46,159 bases of DNA, taken from Clostridium sp. CAG:245. Its GTDB lineage: Bacteria; Bacillota; Clostridia; TANB77; CAG-508. The translations under genes were made by a program, and so were the position numbers. Position 1 is the stretch's first letter. The number at the start of each line of letters is the position of its first letter. The stretch covers positions 4,320-50,478 of the forward strand of contig FR880030.1 of the NCBI GenBank assembly GCA_000435175.1. The letters run 5' to 3'. The notes beneath the pieces are model-generated. The model worked only from the letters and a program-made list of their open reading frames with translations. It searched no databases and was not told the origin of the DNA. Below, piece after piece: positions 1-8,088 of the stretch.

Positions 1-260
1 AATTTTACAACATTTTTAATATAGCCATCTTTTGGATTTCCAGGTGTTGCAATACCAATACTTTCAATTTGGCATAAATTATATTTTGTACTTTGCAATA
101 TTTCATTTACTCCGTGAACTATAGAGCTTACTATATAATCTTCTAAACTTACATTTTTTCTATTATTCATGTAATAAGTTCTTTTTTCTATTATTTCGCT
201 ATTTTCATCTACCAAGCCAATTGCAACATGGCTTCCACCTAAATCTATTCCAAATTTCAT
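1..260 (-). CDS. ROK-family sugar kinase (glucokinase-like), N-terminal part
   Basis: Partial gene; its 3' part lies outside the window. The reverse strand from the ATG at 260 encodes MKFGIDLGGSHVAIGLVDEN, the phosphate-1 (actin-like ATPase) loop of ROK kinases, and later SIGIATPGNPKDGYIKNV, the ROK phosphate-2-like IGIxxPG segment. A strong ribosome-binding site (AAAGGAGAC) precedes the start. Family members are cytoplasmic glucose or N-acetylhexosamine kinases, or transcription repressors. No helix-turn-helix comes before the kinase motif here, so a kinase is more likely than a NagC/XylR-type repressor. The zinc-site and substrate-determining residues are beyond the window edge, so the substrate is not known. 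It follows the pilus operon terminator and is transcribed separately. Confidence 0.85.
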   Translation of the reverse strand, partial: MKFGIDLGGSHVAIGLVDENSEIIEKRTYYMNNRKNVSLEDYIVSSIVHGVNEILQSTKYNLCQIESIGIATPGNPKDGYIKNVVK

Positions 261-309
261 AAATAGTCTCCTTTGAATTTCACAATACAATATTAACATA
301 TAATTTTAA

Positions 310-357
310 AAAATGCAAAAAAAATTCGCCCAAAATGGGGCATCCCCATTGGGCGAA
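310..357 (-). terminator. Rho-independent terminator of the pilus operon; copy 1 of a repeated hairpin
   Basis: A near-perfect hairpin (TTCGCCCAA...TTGGGCGAA, arms with inner GGGG/CCCC) spans 325-357. On the minus strand it is followed by a run of T (complement of 310-324). It starts 4 bases past the pilC stop codon. Closely related hairpins follow htpG and the DnaB-like gene. Confidence 0.85.
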
Positions 358-361
358 GGTT

Positions 362-1711
362 TTATACTCCTGCTGCTGAAAACATGAATGTTCCCATGTA
401 TACTTGAATACAAGGTACAAGTACAACTACAACAACAAATATTAATAGAACACCAACTATCGAATATACTAATTGTGGCAATATAGCCATAATTTTATCC
501 ATTGTATTTTTTATATCAACATCCATATATTCTAATAATTTTTCCATCATCGCAGATAAGTCTGTTTGCATACCTACCTTTAACATCTCGGTTATCATTG
601 TTGAACCAAGGCCTGCTTTTTCGAATGGTTCTATCCATGATGTTCCGACTAAAATATTGTTTATAGATGTTTCTACCATTGCTCTCATAACAAAGTTATT
701 TACTACGTTTTTGCTGACATCTAATGCATCTTGAATTCTCATTCCATTTTCTAGGTTTAGTAACATTGCTCTCATAAGCCTCGAGTAATCCATAGTATAG
801 TTTAACTTTCCAAATATAGGCATTGTATATTTAAAATAGTCAAAGTTATATCTTCCTTTTGGAGTATTTATATATGCAATTATTACTGCTGCTATTGCTC
901 CAATTATTCCAACTGGTACATACCAGTGTGCAGCAATCCATTCTATTACATGTGAGAACGCTATTGTTATTCCAGGTAGTGTATCTTTTGTACCAACTTC
1001 ATCATACACATTTTGTATTGTAGGTATTGTGTATAAGCTTCCTACAAATAATAATGCTATTAATGCTACCAATTGTATTACATTTGGAATTATTATTTTC
1101 TTTAATTTTTTAGACGTATCTGTGCTAGTGTCTAAGTATTTTACCGCCTGTTGAAGTGATTGAGTTAAGGAACCTGAAAGTTCTCCAACTTTTATCATAT
1201 TTATATATATATATGGAAATATATTTTCATAATATTCCATTGTTGTATACATATATTCTCCTGCTTCAAGACCAGCTAATATATCTTCCAAAACACCTCT
1301 AAATGTAAGGTTTTCTGTACTCTCTATTATTGTGCTTAATGCATGAATATTGTTAAAATCTGCTTTTTTTAGTAAATAAAAATTTTGCGTAAATACCATT
1401 ATATCTCTTGTGGTTACTTTTTCTTGCTTGGAAATAGCAAGGTTTACTTTTTCCACAAATGATTGCTTTTTTCTACCTCTTCCTTGTATTACACTTGAAG
1501 AGTTTGCAGTTTTCATTATTTCATCTATATCAGTTACATTTTTCTTTTTTGTGTTTACTTTTTTTCTTCCATAACCTACTTGAACTACATCTATTGGTGT
1601 CAAGTTGCCTTCTTTTAGTCTTTTTACTAGTGATTGCTTATTTCCACTTTCAACCCTGTTTTTTACTATTACTCCTTCTCTAGTAATGGCTCTATATACA
1701 TATTCTGGCAT
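362..1711 (-). CDS. pilC: Type IV pilus inner-membrane platform protein PilC
   Basis: 449 residues, slightly longer than typical PilC (about 400). The protein belongs to the type II secretion F-domain family. It opens with the usual PilC/GspF start, YVYRAITREGVIVKNRVES, then a charged linker (about residues 50-95). Two F domains follow, each ending in strong membrane segments (about 205-230 and 415-440, plus one near 262-282). The motif FTQNFYLLKKA replaces the usual FTRQLATLLxAG. PilC is the membrane platform on which the PilB and PilT motors act to push or pull pilin subunits. It is the last gene of the operon, 102 bases after pilT, with its own ribosome-binding site (AAAGGAGG) and a terminator directly behind it. 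Confidence is high for the family. Confidence 0.95.
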   Translation of the reverse strand: MPEYVYRAITREGVIVKNRVESGNKQSLVKRLKEGNLTPIDVVQVGYGRKKVNTKKKNVTDIDEIMKTANSSSVIQGRGRKKQSFVEKVNLAISKQEKVTTRDIMVFTQNFYLLKKADFNNIHALSTIIESTENLTFRGVLEDILAGLEAGEYMYTTMEYYENIFPYIYINMIKVGELSGSLTQSLQQAVKYLDTSTDTSKKLKKIIIPNVIQLVALIALLFVGSLYTIPTIQNVYDEVGTKDTLPGITIAFSHVIEWIAAHWYVPVGIIGAIAAVIIAYINTPKGRYNFDYFKYTMPIFGKLNYTMDYSRLMRAMLLNLENGMRIQDALDVSKNVVNNFVMRAMVETSINNILVGTSWIEPFEKAGLGSTMITEMLKVGMQTDLSAMMEKLLEYMDVDIKNTMDKIMAILPQLVYSIVGVLLIFVVVVVLVPCIQVYMGTFMFSAAGV

Positions 1712-1813
1712 TTTTTATCACAAACCTCCTTTTTTGTTCAAATTCAGTTTTAATTTTCTAATATAATTTTTGAGGATTATCTAAAAGTCAACATTTATAC
1801 TTTTTAATCCAAA

Positions 1814-2935
1814 CTAATATCCAATATGGTTTCCGTTGTTTCCTCTTTTTATTTTTAATTGCATTATTGTTCTATTTAGAATCTCTATGTTCTTCTCTTC
1901 TATTTGAGCCTTTGCTTGGTCTAATGTTATTCTATCATCAACAAATAGTTCTGCAATTGAGTTTATTAGTCCTATGCTTCCATTAGCAGAGTTACTTTGT
2001 ATTGCGTCTTCTATTTCCGAAACACTAAGCTTTTCTTTTCTTATTATACCAGAAATAATATTATCTACAACCATAACTTCTGGAACTAATACCAATTTTC
2101 CATCTTTTCCACGAATTAATCTTTGTGATGTAACTAATTTTAATAGTGAAGCTATCATATATTTTATACTTTGTTGGTCTGATATATCGTAGAAGTTTAT
2201 CATTCTATCGATTGTTTCTGCACAAGATTTTGTGTGTAATGTTCCAATTACTAAGTGGCCTGCTTCTGCTGTTTCTATTGCAGCATCCATTGTTTCTCTA
2301 TCACGAATTTCTCCGATTACTAGAATATCGCAGTCCTCTCTTAAACAGTTTTTAACACCATCTTTATATGTTAAAACATCTTGTCCATATCCTACTTCTT
2401 TTTGTACTATTACAGATTGTTTACATTTATGCTTAAATTCTACTGGGCTTTCAAGTGTTAGTATTTTCTTATTTTGTGTTTCATTTATTTCATTTATCAG
2501 TGCATTTAAAGTTGTTGTTTTACCAGAGTTTGTCTTACCAGTTACAAGAACTAAACCTTGTGGTTGGTACATCATTCTTCTTACTATATCTGGAACACCT
2601 AGTTCATCAAATGTTGGTAATTCATTTTTTATAAGTCTTAATGTAAATACTGGAACATCTCCAGATAAAGATATGTTCACTCTGAAGCGAAGTCCGTTAA
2701 ACTCAAATGATGAATCTAGTTTTTTTGTTTGTGTAAAAACTGCATCTTTATCTATGTTACCTCTTATGAAATAATCATATATATCTGCCATATCTTCTGG
2801 CGTAAGATTATCACATCCTTCGTATGGAGTTAAATGTCTTGCAATTCTTAGCATTGGTCTAATTCCACTTATTAAATGCACATCTGATGCATCTTTTTCT
2901 ATCGCTGTTTTTAAAATATCATCTACATCTACCAT
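1814..2935 (-). CDS. pilT: Type IV pilus retraction ATPase PilT
   Basis: 373 residues, the normal length for PilT. Walker A is GKTNSGKT at residues 133-140, where the usual form is GPTGSGKS. Walker B with the following Asp box is DCDILVIGEIRD at 201-212. The His box and arginine finger region read AEAGHLVIGTLHTKS followed by TIDRMINFY, which is typical of PilT rather than PilB. The PilT-type C-terminus with GLINSIAELFVDDRI is present. The enzyme hydrolyses ATP to depolymerise the pilus, which powers twitching or DNA uptake. It sits between pilB and pilC, 31 bases after pilB. A retraction motor in a monoderm implies dynamic pili rather than only static fibres. Confidence 0.96.
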   Translation of the reverse strand: MVDVDDILKTAIEKDASDVHLISGIRPMLRIARHLTPYEGCDNLTPEDMADIYDYFIRGNIDKDAVFTQTKKLDSSFEFNGLRFRVNISLSGDVPVFTLRLIKNELPTFDELGVPDIVRRMMYQPQGLVLVTGKTNSGKTTTLNALINEINETQNKKILTLESPVEFKHKCKQSVIVQKEVGYGQDVLTYKDGVKNCLREDCDILVIGEIRDRETMDAAIETAEAGHLVIGTLHTKSCAETIDRMINFYDISDQQSIKYMIASLLKLVTSQRLIRGKDGKLVLVPEVMVVDNIISGIIRKEKLSVSEIEDAIQSNSANGSIGLINSIAELFVDDRITLDQAKAQIEEKNIEILNRTIMQLKIKRGNNGNHIGY

Positions 2936-2966
2936 GTTACTCTCCTTTTGGTATATTACCTTTATT

Positions 2967-4595
2967 TTAATATATAACTAATTTAGAGTTTAATTCTTTT
3001 AGTGTTGTATATCCATTTAAAATCTTATTGAATCCATCTATTACTAAAGGCTTATACCCTTCTTCCATAGCTTTTTTTCTAATTTCCAAGCTTGACTCAC
3101 CTTTTATTACTAGTTCTTTTATAGCTTCAGACATATCTAATATTTCGAATATACCAATTCTTCCATAGAAGCCACTATCGTTACAATATTGACACCCAAC
3201 AGTATCATATGTGTATTTTCCTGTGAAATCATATTCGACTCCGTATTTTTTTGCTATTCCATTAATTATATTCTTTTCTTCTTCTGTATACTCTCTTTTT
3301 ACTGCACATTTAGGGCATACCTTTCTTACCAATCTTTGAGAAAGTGAAGTTGCAAGTGTACTTGCTATATCGTAGTCAGAAACTCCTATTTTTCTTAATC
3401 TAGTAATAACCTCTATACTGTCTATTGTGTGTATTGTTGATAAAACGTAGTGTCCTGTTTGACCTGCTTGCATAGCAATTTCTGCTGTTTCTCTATCACG
3501 AATTTCTCCAACAAGAATTATGTCTGGATCTTGTCTTAAGACAGTTCTTAAAGAATCTGAAAATGATGTTTTTGCATCAATTTCGATTTGGTTTAGCCCT
3601 GGAATTCTTATTTCTACTGGGTCTTCAATTGTTGTAACATTTATTTCTGGTTTATTTAAGAAATCTATAATACTGTACAATGTTGTTGTTTTACCTTCTC
3701 CAGTTGGAGCAGCAATTAAAACTATGCTGTTTCTCTTATTAAAACATTTTTTTACAAGCTCTGGATCATTTGGAAATCCTAATTCAAATATTTGTTGTAC
3801 GTCTGCATTTTTCTTTAAAAGTCTTAAAACAAATTTTTCACCATAGACATTTTTCTGTGAAGATACACGAATATTATAATCACTATATAGCAAAATTCTA
3901 CCATCTTGAGATTCCTGTTTTTCTTGATGCATGTTAGAAATTGCCTTTAATCTTCCTATTAATTGTGCTTGCTTATCTTTTTCTATTGTTGCAGCAGTTA
4001 CAAGCTCTCCATCTATTCTGTATCTTACTCTTATAGAATTTTCTTCTGGCTCTATATGAATATCACTCGCTCTTTTTTCCATACCATTTTTTATTATAGA
4101 ATTTACAAGCTCTGATATATCTGCATTAACATCTATTTTTTCTGTTGCAGCAATTTCCATAGAAGTTAAAATTTCATCAATAATGCTATCAAAAGTAATA
4201 TATCTCTCCATTATTAAGCCTTTGTTTAAAAACAAAAGCCTCATATTTTCTAGCATTCTCTGGTTAGCCGTGTTCGAAAAACATACTTTTATTTTTCCAC
4301 TACCCACCTCAAAAGGTATTGCTTTATTTCTTCTTGCAATATCAATAGGTAAATACTCTGGTATATTTATTCTTATATCTGAAGCACTAAGCAACATAGG
4401 TTTTTCACCTAATATATCTGCTATTGCAGCAATTAGTTTTGATGGATTACCTATATGTAATTCATATAATATATCTCCAATTTTTTTTGAAGGATGCTCC
4501 TTTTGGTACTCTAATGCCTTATTTATATCTTCTTCACCAACAATTCCTCTTTTTACAAGCTCAATTCCAATTGGCTGTGTTCTTCTGTTATCCAT
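2967..4595 (-). CDS. pilB: Type IV pilus assembly ATPase PilB (GspE family)
   Basis: 542 residues. An N-terminal MshEN/T2SSE_N-like domain (about residues 1-150, RGIVGEEDINKALEYQ) is followed by the RecA-like motor. Visible motor motifs are Walker A APTGEGKT (296-303), Walker B DPDIILVGEIRD (356-367), the His box GQTGHYVLSTIHT, and the zinc-binding four-cysteine cluster CPKC...CQYC (Cys427, 430, 468, 471) followed by GRIGIFEIL, a PilB/GspE hallmark absent from PilT. It polymerises pilin from the cytoplasmic face of PilC. Its neighbours are minor pilin genes upstream and pilT downstream. The start has a GGAAAGGA ribosome-binding site. Confidence 0.96.
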   Translation of the reverse strand: MDNRRTQPIGIELVKRGIVGEEDINKALEYQKEHPSKKIGDILYELHIGNPSKLIAAIADILGEKPMLLSASDIRINIPEYLPIDIARRNKAIPFEVGSGKIKVCFSNTANQRMLENMRLLFLNKGLIMERYITFDSIIDEILTSMEIAATEKIDVNADISELVNSIIKNGMEKRASDIHIEPEENSIRVRYRIDGELVTAATIEKDKQAQLIGRLKAISNMHQEKQESQDGRILLYSDYNIRVSSQKNVYGEKFVLRLLKKNADVQQIFELGFPNDPELVKKCFNKRNSIVLIAAPTGEGKTTTLYSIIDFLNKPEINVTTIEDPVEIRIPGLNQIEIDAKTSFSDSLRTVLRQDPDIILVGEIRDRETAEIAMQAGQTGHYVLSTIHTIDSIEVITRLRKIGVSDYDIASTLATSLSQRLVRKVCPKCAVKREYTEEEKNIINGIAKKYGVEYDFTGKYTYDTVGCQYCNDSGFYGRIGIFEILDMSEAIKELVIKGESSLEIRKKAMEEGYKPLVIDGFNKILNGYTTLKELNSKLVIY

Positions 4596-4669
4596 ACTTA
4601 TAATATCCTTTCCAAGGTTAAATTTTAATTATTAAATATTTTTAACCTTCAACTCTTTTTATAAATAAT

Positions 4670-5134
4670 TTACCAATATCTTAGAACATAATCTATCTTT
4701 TGATTTATTAAATTTTGCGTTGAATCACCAACAATAATTTTCACCGAAAGTATATTTTTTTGAAAATTATCTACTGTTTTTGTTGAGTTAATTACAGAAA
4801 AATATTGAACATTCGAAGCAACTTTAAATTCTCCTCTATATATGCATTTTTCTGTTTCATTGTATTTATATTCTGTTCCATCTTCAAATTTAATTGTTTT
4901 TGCGGTTTCATCAACGACTACAACACTGTTACTCTTTGAATCACTAATTAAACAACTATTTAGTGTGTCAAAATCTCCCGCATTTTCTATAGCATCTTTC
5001 ATCATTCCTATGTTATTGTAAAACAAACTACTTACTCCAGCCATTATTCCTACTATGGCTGTTAACACAATAATATAAATAGTAAGAGTTAACAATGTTA
5101 CGCCTTTTTCTGACTTTAAACAATTATTGGTCAT
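4670..5134 (-). CDS. Minor pilin-like protein, class III signal
   Basis: 154 residues. It starts MTNNCLKSEKG followed by the hydrophobic helix VTLLTLTIYIIVLTAIVGIM, so a prepilin peptidase site is predicted between Gly11 and Val12. Position +5 of the mature protein is Thr, not the Glu that is normally conserved in pilins. The rest is a small soluble domain with no motif I recognise. It lies between the upstream pilin-like gene and pilB in the pilus operon, so a role as minor or priming pilin is inferred from position and signal type. The ribosome-binding site GAAGGAG is about 12 bases from the ATG, a rather wide gap. Confidence 0.75.
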   Translation of the reverse strand: MTNNCLKSEKGVTLLTLTIYIIVLTAIVGIMAGVSSLFYNNIGMMKDAIENAGDFDTLNSCLISDSKSNSVVVVDETAKTIKFEDGTEYKYNETEKCIYRGEFKVASNVQYFSVINSTKTVDNFQKNILSVKIIVGDSTQNLINQKIDYVLRYW

Positions 5135-5167
5135 TTTCTCACATTTCTCCTTCAGATGTTCATGTAA

Positions 5168-5560
5168 TTATTTTTCTTTTACTTTTAATTTGTTAATAGT
5201 TATTGATTTTTCTTCACCATTTACATCATATCTCACTGTAATTATTGCCTTTTTAAATGAATCTTCTAGTGTTTCAGTACTAAATTCTACTTTATAATCG
5301 TCACTTATATCAACATCTCCAAGGGCTTCTAAATATGAAACAAAACTATCATTAACTTTTTCAAAACTTTTTTCATCAACTTTTTCTAGTATGATTGTTG
5401 CGTACGCCATTGCATTTGCACTTTTTCGTATTTCTACTACTGTACTATAAGTGTTTACCATAAGTGAAATTATAACACCAGAAAATATACTTAATACTAT
5501 AATGCCAATTGTTAGGTCAATTCCTGTTATTCCCTTATTATTTGATATAATTTTTTTCAT
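5168..5560 (-). CDS. Minor pilin-like protein, class III signal
   Basis: The open frame reaches back to 5602, but I place the start at the ATG at 5560. It has an AGAAAGGAAA ribosome-binding site and gives the short basic leader MKKIISNNKG expected of prepilins; this gives 130 residues. Cleavage is predicted after NNKG. The mature helix begins ITGIDLTIGIIVLSIFSG, with Asp rather than Glu at position +5. This is the only pilin in the operon with an acidic residue there, so it may best mimic the classical subunit. The remaining soluble part resembles small minor pilins but has no recognised fold. It is followed after 33 bases by the second pilin-like gene. Confidence 0.75.
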   Translation of the reverse strand: MKKIISNNKGITGIDLTIGIIVLSIFSGVIISLMVNTYSTVVEIRKSANAMAYATIILEKVDEKSFEKVNDSFVSYLEALGDVDISDDYKVEFSTETLEDSFKKAIITVRYDVNGEEKSITINKLKVKEK

Positions 5561-5608
5561 ATTTTTTTGTTTTCCTTTCTCAAGGTATGCTTTACATTCC
5601 AACCAAAA

Positions 5609-6412
5609 TTATCCTTTGTAAAAAATTATACAATTTGTAGTTATTAGAGTAATTATGTTTGTAACACATAAGAAAAACCCTATTGGTAACTTTTTATTTG
5701 TTTTACTATAGTTTGCCCTTTTTTGATTAATTTTATCAATTAAAACTTTTATAGACATTGCTAAAAGCGTAAATATTACAGTTAATATAGAACAATATTC
5801 ATATGTGAATATTAACATTATATTAAGTAAAATTAAACAATCCAATGTATAATTATTCTTTACTTTCTTCTTATAATAAATGGTATTTGCCATAGTTAAT
5901 ATTACTAATGTTAATAAGTATATGACATATCTATAAATACTAGCAGAGTCTACTATACATAGATATATTATATACACTGCTTCTACTATTGTAAGATATA
6001 ATGTTACTTCATTTTGGATGTTTATTTTTTCTTTATCTATTCCAGACACGATAAATAGACCAGCTATATATAGCAAGCCAAAGATAAAATATACTATTGT
6101 TTGTGCTGTTAAAGTATATATGTTAAGCTTTATTGATAGTGCAAATAATACAAATACCAATCCTGAGCAAAATTCTAGTATGAAATACCTAGGACGTATT
6201 TTTTCTTTACAATATCTGCACTTTGCTCCTAAGAATATATAACTAAATAATGGTATCATATCCCAGAATGATAATTTATGGTTGCATTTTGGGCAATATG
6301 ACCTTGTATGTGTTATATCTTCTCCTCTTGGTATTCTATAAACAGCAAGTGTAAAAAAACTTCCAAAAGTTATTCCTATAAGGAATATGTAAATATATAA
6401 TAGTAGGTTCAT
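5609..6412 (-). CDS. pilD: Prepilin peptidase (A24 family, PilD/ComC type)
   Basis: 267 residues, a polytopic membrane protein. The N-terminal domain has GSFFTLAVYRIPRGED and two CxxC pairs (Cys40/43 and Cys65/68) around PLFSYIFLGAKCRYC, typical of bacterial prepilin peptidases with the cytosolic zinc-binding methylase region. The first catalytic aspartate is Asp126 in SGIDKEKINIQNEVT. The second site, normally GxGDxK, is not conserved; NYTLDCLILLN with Asp191 occupies that place. A late KLPIGFFLCVTNII matches the family's P-G-FL motif. It would cleave the leaders of the three pilins here and may N-methylate them. It is the first gene after the terminator that follows the major pilin. Confidence 0.88.
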   Translation of the reverse strand: MNLLLYIYIFLIGITFGSFFTLAVYRIPRGEDITHTRSYCPKCNHKLSFWDMIPLFSYIFLGAKCRYCKEKIRPRYFILEFCSGLVFVLFALSIKLNIYTLTAQTIVYFIFGLLYIAGLFIVSGIDKEKINIQNEVTLYLTIVEAVYIIYLCIVDSASIYRYVIYLLTLVILTMANTIYYKKKVKNNYTLDCLILLNIMLIFTYEYCSILTVIFTLLAMSIKVLIDKINQKRANYSKTNKKLPIGFFLCVTNIITLITTNCIIFYKG

Positions 6413-6502
6413 GTTTCTCCTTGTATGCTTAGAGTTTAAAATTTATTAATTATTTTTATGGTATAATTTTTCATTCTACCTATAAAACTGATCTTTTTAT
6501 GT

Positions 6503-6549
6503 AAAAAAGGTTACCTAAAAAGGTTTTTTCAAATGTTTTAGGTAACCTT
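6503..6549 (-). terminator. Intrinsic terminator after the major pilin, inside the pilus operon
   Basis: A 13-14 bp stem (AAGGTTACCTAAAA at 6507-6520 with TTTTAGGTAACCTT at 6536-6549) is followed on the minus strand by TTTTTTAC. It lies 39 bases past the pilin stop and upstream of pilD. Partial read-through would give much more pilin mRNA than assembly-gene mRNA. Confidence 0.85.
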
Positions 6550-6587
6550 ATTTTATGAATATAAACTTTTTATATTCTTAGTATTAA

Positions 6588-6974
6588 CTATTTAGCTGTT
6601 TTATCAACAATATACTTAGTCATATCAACTTTTATATCATATGTTGCTGTACCTTTTGTATATGTTATAGTATCTGTAGAACCTGATTTAACAGTAAAAG
6701 CAGAATCATTAATCTTCTCTACAACATAAGCAACATTAGCTGTTTTACCTGTTGGTAAAGTATTTGATAGAACTTCTATTTGTACAGCTTTAAGGCCTGA
6801 TTCGATAACATCTTCAGCATAAGCTTTATCTTGAGCTGTTTGAGTTTCTTTAGCTTTTGTAACTATACCATTATTTCCTAATACCATGCTGATTGAAACA
6901 CCTGCTAATATTAAAAGAACAACTATAGTTACAACTAATGCTACTAATGTGATACCTCTTTCTTTCTTAAACAT
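6588..6974 (-). CDS. pilA: Major type IV pilin
   Basis: 128 residues. A short leader MFKKERG precedes the mature helix ITLVALVVTIVVLLILAGVS, so the predicted peptidase cut is after Gly7. The consensus Glu5 is replaced by Ala. This GITLxALVVTIVVLLILAGVSI start followed by MVLGNNGIVTKAKETQ is a widespread Clostridia pilin form. The C-terminal domain is small, rich in Thr and Lys, and without cysteines. The gene has a strong AAAGGAGG site and its own downstream terminator, which fits high expression as the major subunit. It is encoded after the PilM/N/O genes and before the peptidase that processes it. Confidence 0.85.
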   Translation of the reverse strand: MFKKERGITLVALVVTIVVLLILAGVSISMVLGNNGIVTKAKETQTAQDKAYAEDVIESGLKAVQIEVLSNTLPTGKTANVAYVVEKINDSAFTVKSGSTDTITYTKGTATYDIKVDMTKYIVDKTAK

Positions 6975-7036
6975 ACTTAATTCCTCCTTTGATAAATTTT
7001 TGTATATATTTTTTATAAAAATATAACCGAATTTAA

Positions 7037-7435
7037 TTATTTTCCACTAATATTATTAAAATAGTGGTCTGTTGAGTCCGGATTCTTGTTTGTGTTATTG
7101 TTTCCAGACGGTGTAGTTGTATTTTCTGTAGTATTACCCGATGCAGAACTTGTAGTGCTTGAAAATGGGTTTGCTTTTCCAGATTCATAGCTTTTGTCTT
7201 GTTTTTTTATTGTTAAGTCTGAATCTGTTATTTCACGTGTTATATTCTGTTTTGGATAATCTACTATTTCTTGACTTATTTCATCCTTTATTGTATTGGA
7301 TGTTTTATATGCTTCTACTGTACTTGGAACCACTTTGTTGTTTGGTATATAGTCGTAAAAAATAACTCCAAAAACTAAACATACTGCTATGCATAAAAGC
7401 AATATTATAAATATTTCTTTTATTATTGACTTCAT
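7037..7435 (-). CDS. Small membrane-anchored protein of the pilus operon
   Basis: 132 residues, no recognised family. A single hydrophobic segment (about residues 7-29, IFIILLLCIAVCLVFGVIFYDY) is followed by an extracytoplasmic part. That part ends in a low-complexity tail rich in Ser, Thr, Asn and Gly (about residues 85-125). It lies 14 bases after pilO and 62 bases before the major pilin. By position it might fill the PilP-like or alignment-complex role, but there is no sequence similarity that I can see to support that, and PilP normally contacts a secretin that monoderms lack. Confidence 0.6.
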   Translation of the reverse strand: MKSIIKEIFIILLLCIAVCLVFGVIFYDYIPNNKVVPSTVEAYKTSNTIKDEISQEIVDYPKQNITREITDSDLTIKKQDKSYESGKANPFSSTTSSASGNTTENTTTPSGNNNTNKNPDSTDHYFNNISGK

Positions 7436-7449
7436 TTTTTACTCCTTCC

Positions 7450-8088
7450 TTACTGTACTGTAGTATTTGTATTTGCTTGTTCATTTGTATTATTTGAGCT
7501 TGTGCTTGAAATTGTTTCAGCCTTTATTGCTACATTGTTTACTGTAAATGTTGCTGTTACATTTTCCCCACTAGCAGTCATCTTGAAGTTTTCTATCCTA
7601 AATGCCAAATCGGAATCATTTTCTAATGCATATATATAGCTAATAACTCCAACATAACTTCCTGTAGTTGTAAAGTTCAATGTATACTTGTTATTTACTC
7701 CTGTTGATGATACATCCCATTTTAGTGTAACACCCTCTTTTGTAGCATATGACCCAACTTTATTCCATAAGAATTCCATTGCATATGTCTGTTCAAGATT
7801 TGCTTCTTGTATTTCTTCATCTGAACTTACACTCGCTAAATCTAAATATTTTTGCTTAGCTGTTGTAAGGTCTTTAGTTGCAGTTTGTAAATCGTCAATT
7901 TTCTTTTTATAAGTTGCGTTTTTAAGATTGTTTAATTCATCTACTTCATTATCTAAATTTAAACTTTCTTGTTTTATATTGCTAATACTTAATATACGAA
8001 AACTTCCGACTGTAAGTCCCTTTACCATACATATAATTATAACAACTGTTAGAAGTATAGAAATTACTGTAATTAAAATGTCTTTCAT
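7450..8088 (-). CDS. pilO: PilO-like pilus assembly protein
   Basis: 212 residues. An N-terminal membrane anchor (about residues 4-24) is followed by a coiled-coil stretch (residues about 38-90, rich in Leu, Asn, Lys and Asp heptads) and a ferredoxin-like C-terminal domain. That domain contains TGSYVGVISYIYALENDSDLAFRIENFKM, which matches the PilO pattern G-x-Y-x-x-(I/L)-x-x-(F/Y)-x-x-x-(I/L). PilO pairs with PilN to form the inner-membrane alignment complex. The start overlaps the stop of the pilM-pilN fusion by 4 bases, so the two are translationally coupled. The tail after residue 195 is Ser/Thr/Asn-rich. Family assignment rests on architecture and order. Confidence 0.75.
   Translation of the reverse strand: MKDILITVISILLTVVIIICMVKGLTVGSFRILSISNIKQESLNLDNEVDELNNLKNATYKKKIDDLQTATKDLTTAKQKYLDLASVSSDEEIQEANLEQTYAMEFLWNKVGSYATKEGVTLKWDVSSTGVNNKYTLNFTTTGSYVGVISYIYALENDSDLAFRIENFKMTASGENVTATFTVNNVAIKAETISSTSSNNTNEQANTNTTVQ

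Noticed and set aside
2232..2774. 180-codon open frame on the plus strand inside pilT
   Set aside because: It is antisense to a clear pilT with intact motifs, lacks a ribosome-binding site and is rich in Ser/Thr/Ile as expected for the mirror of an AT-rich gene.
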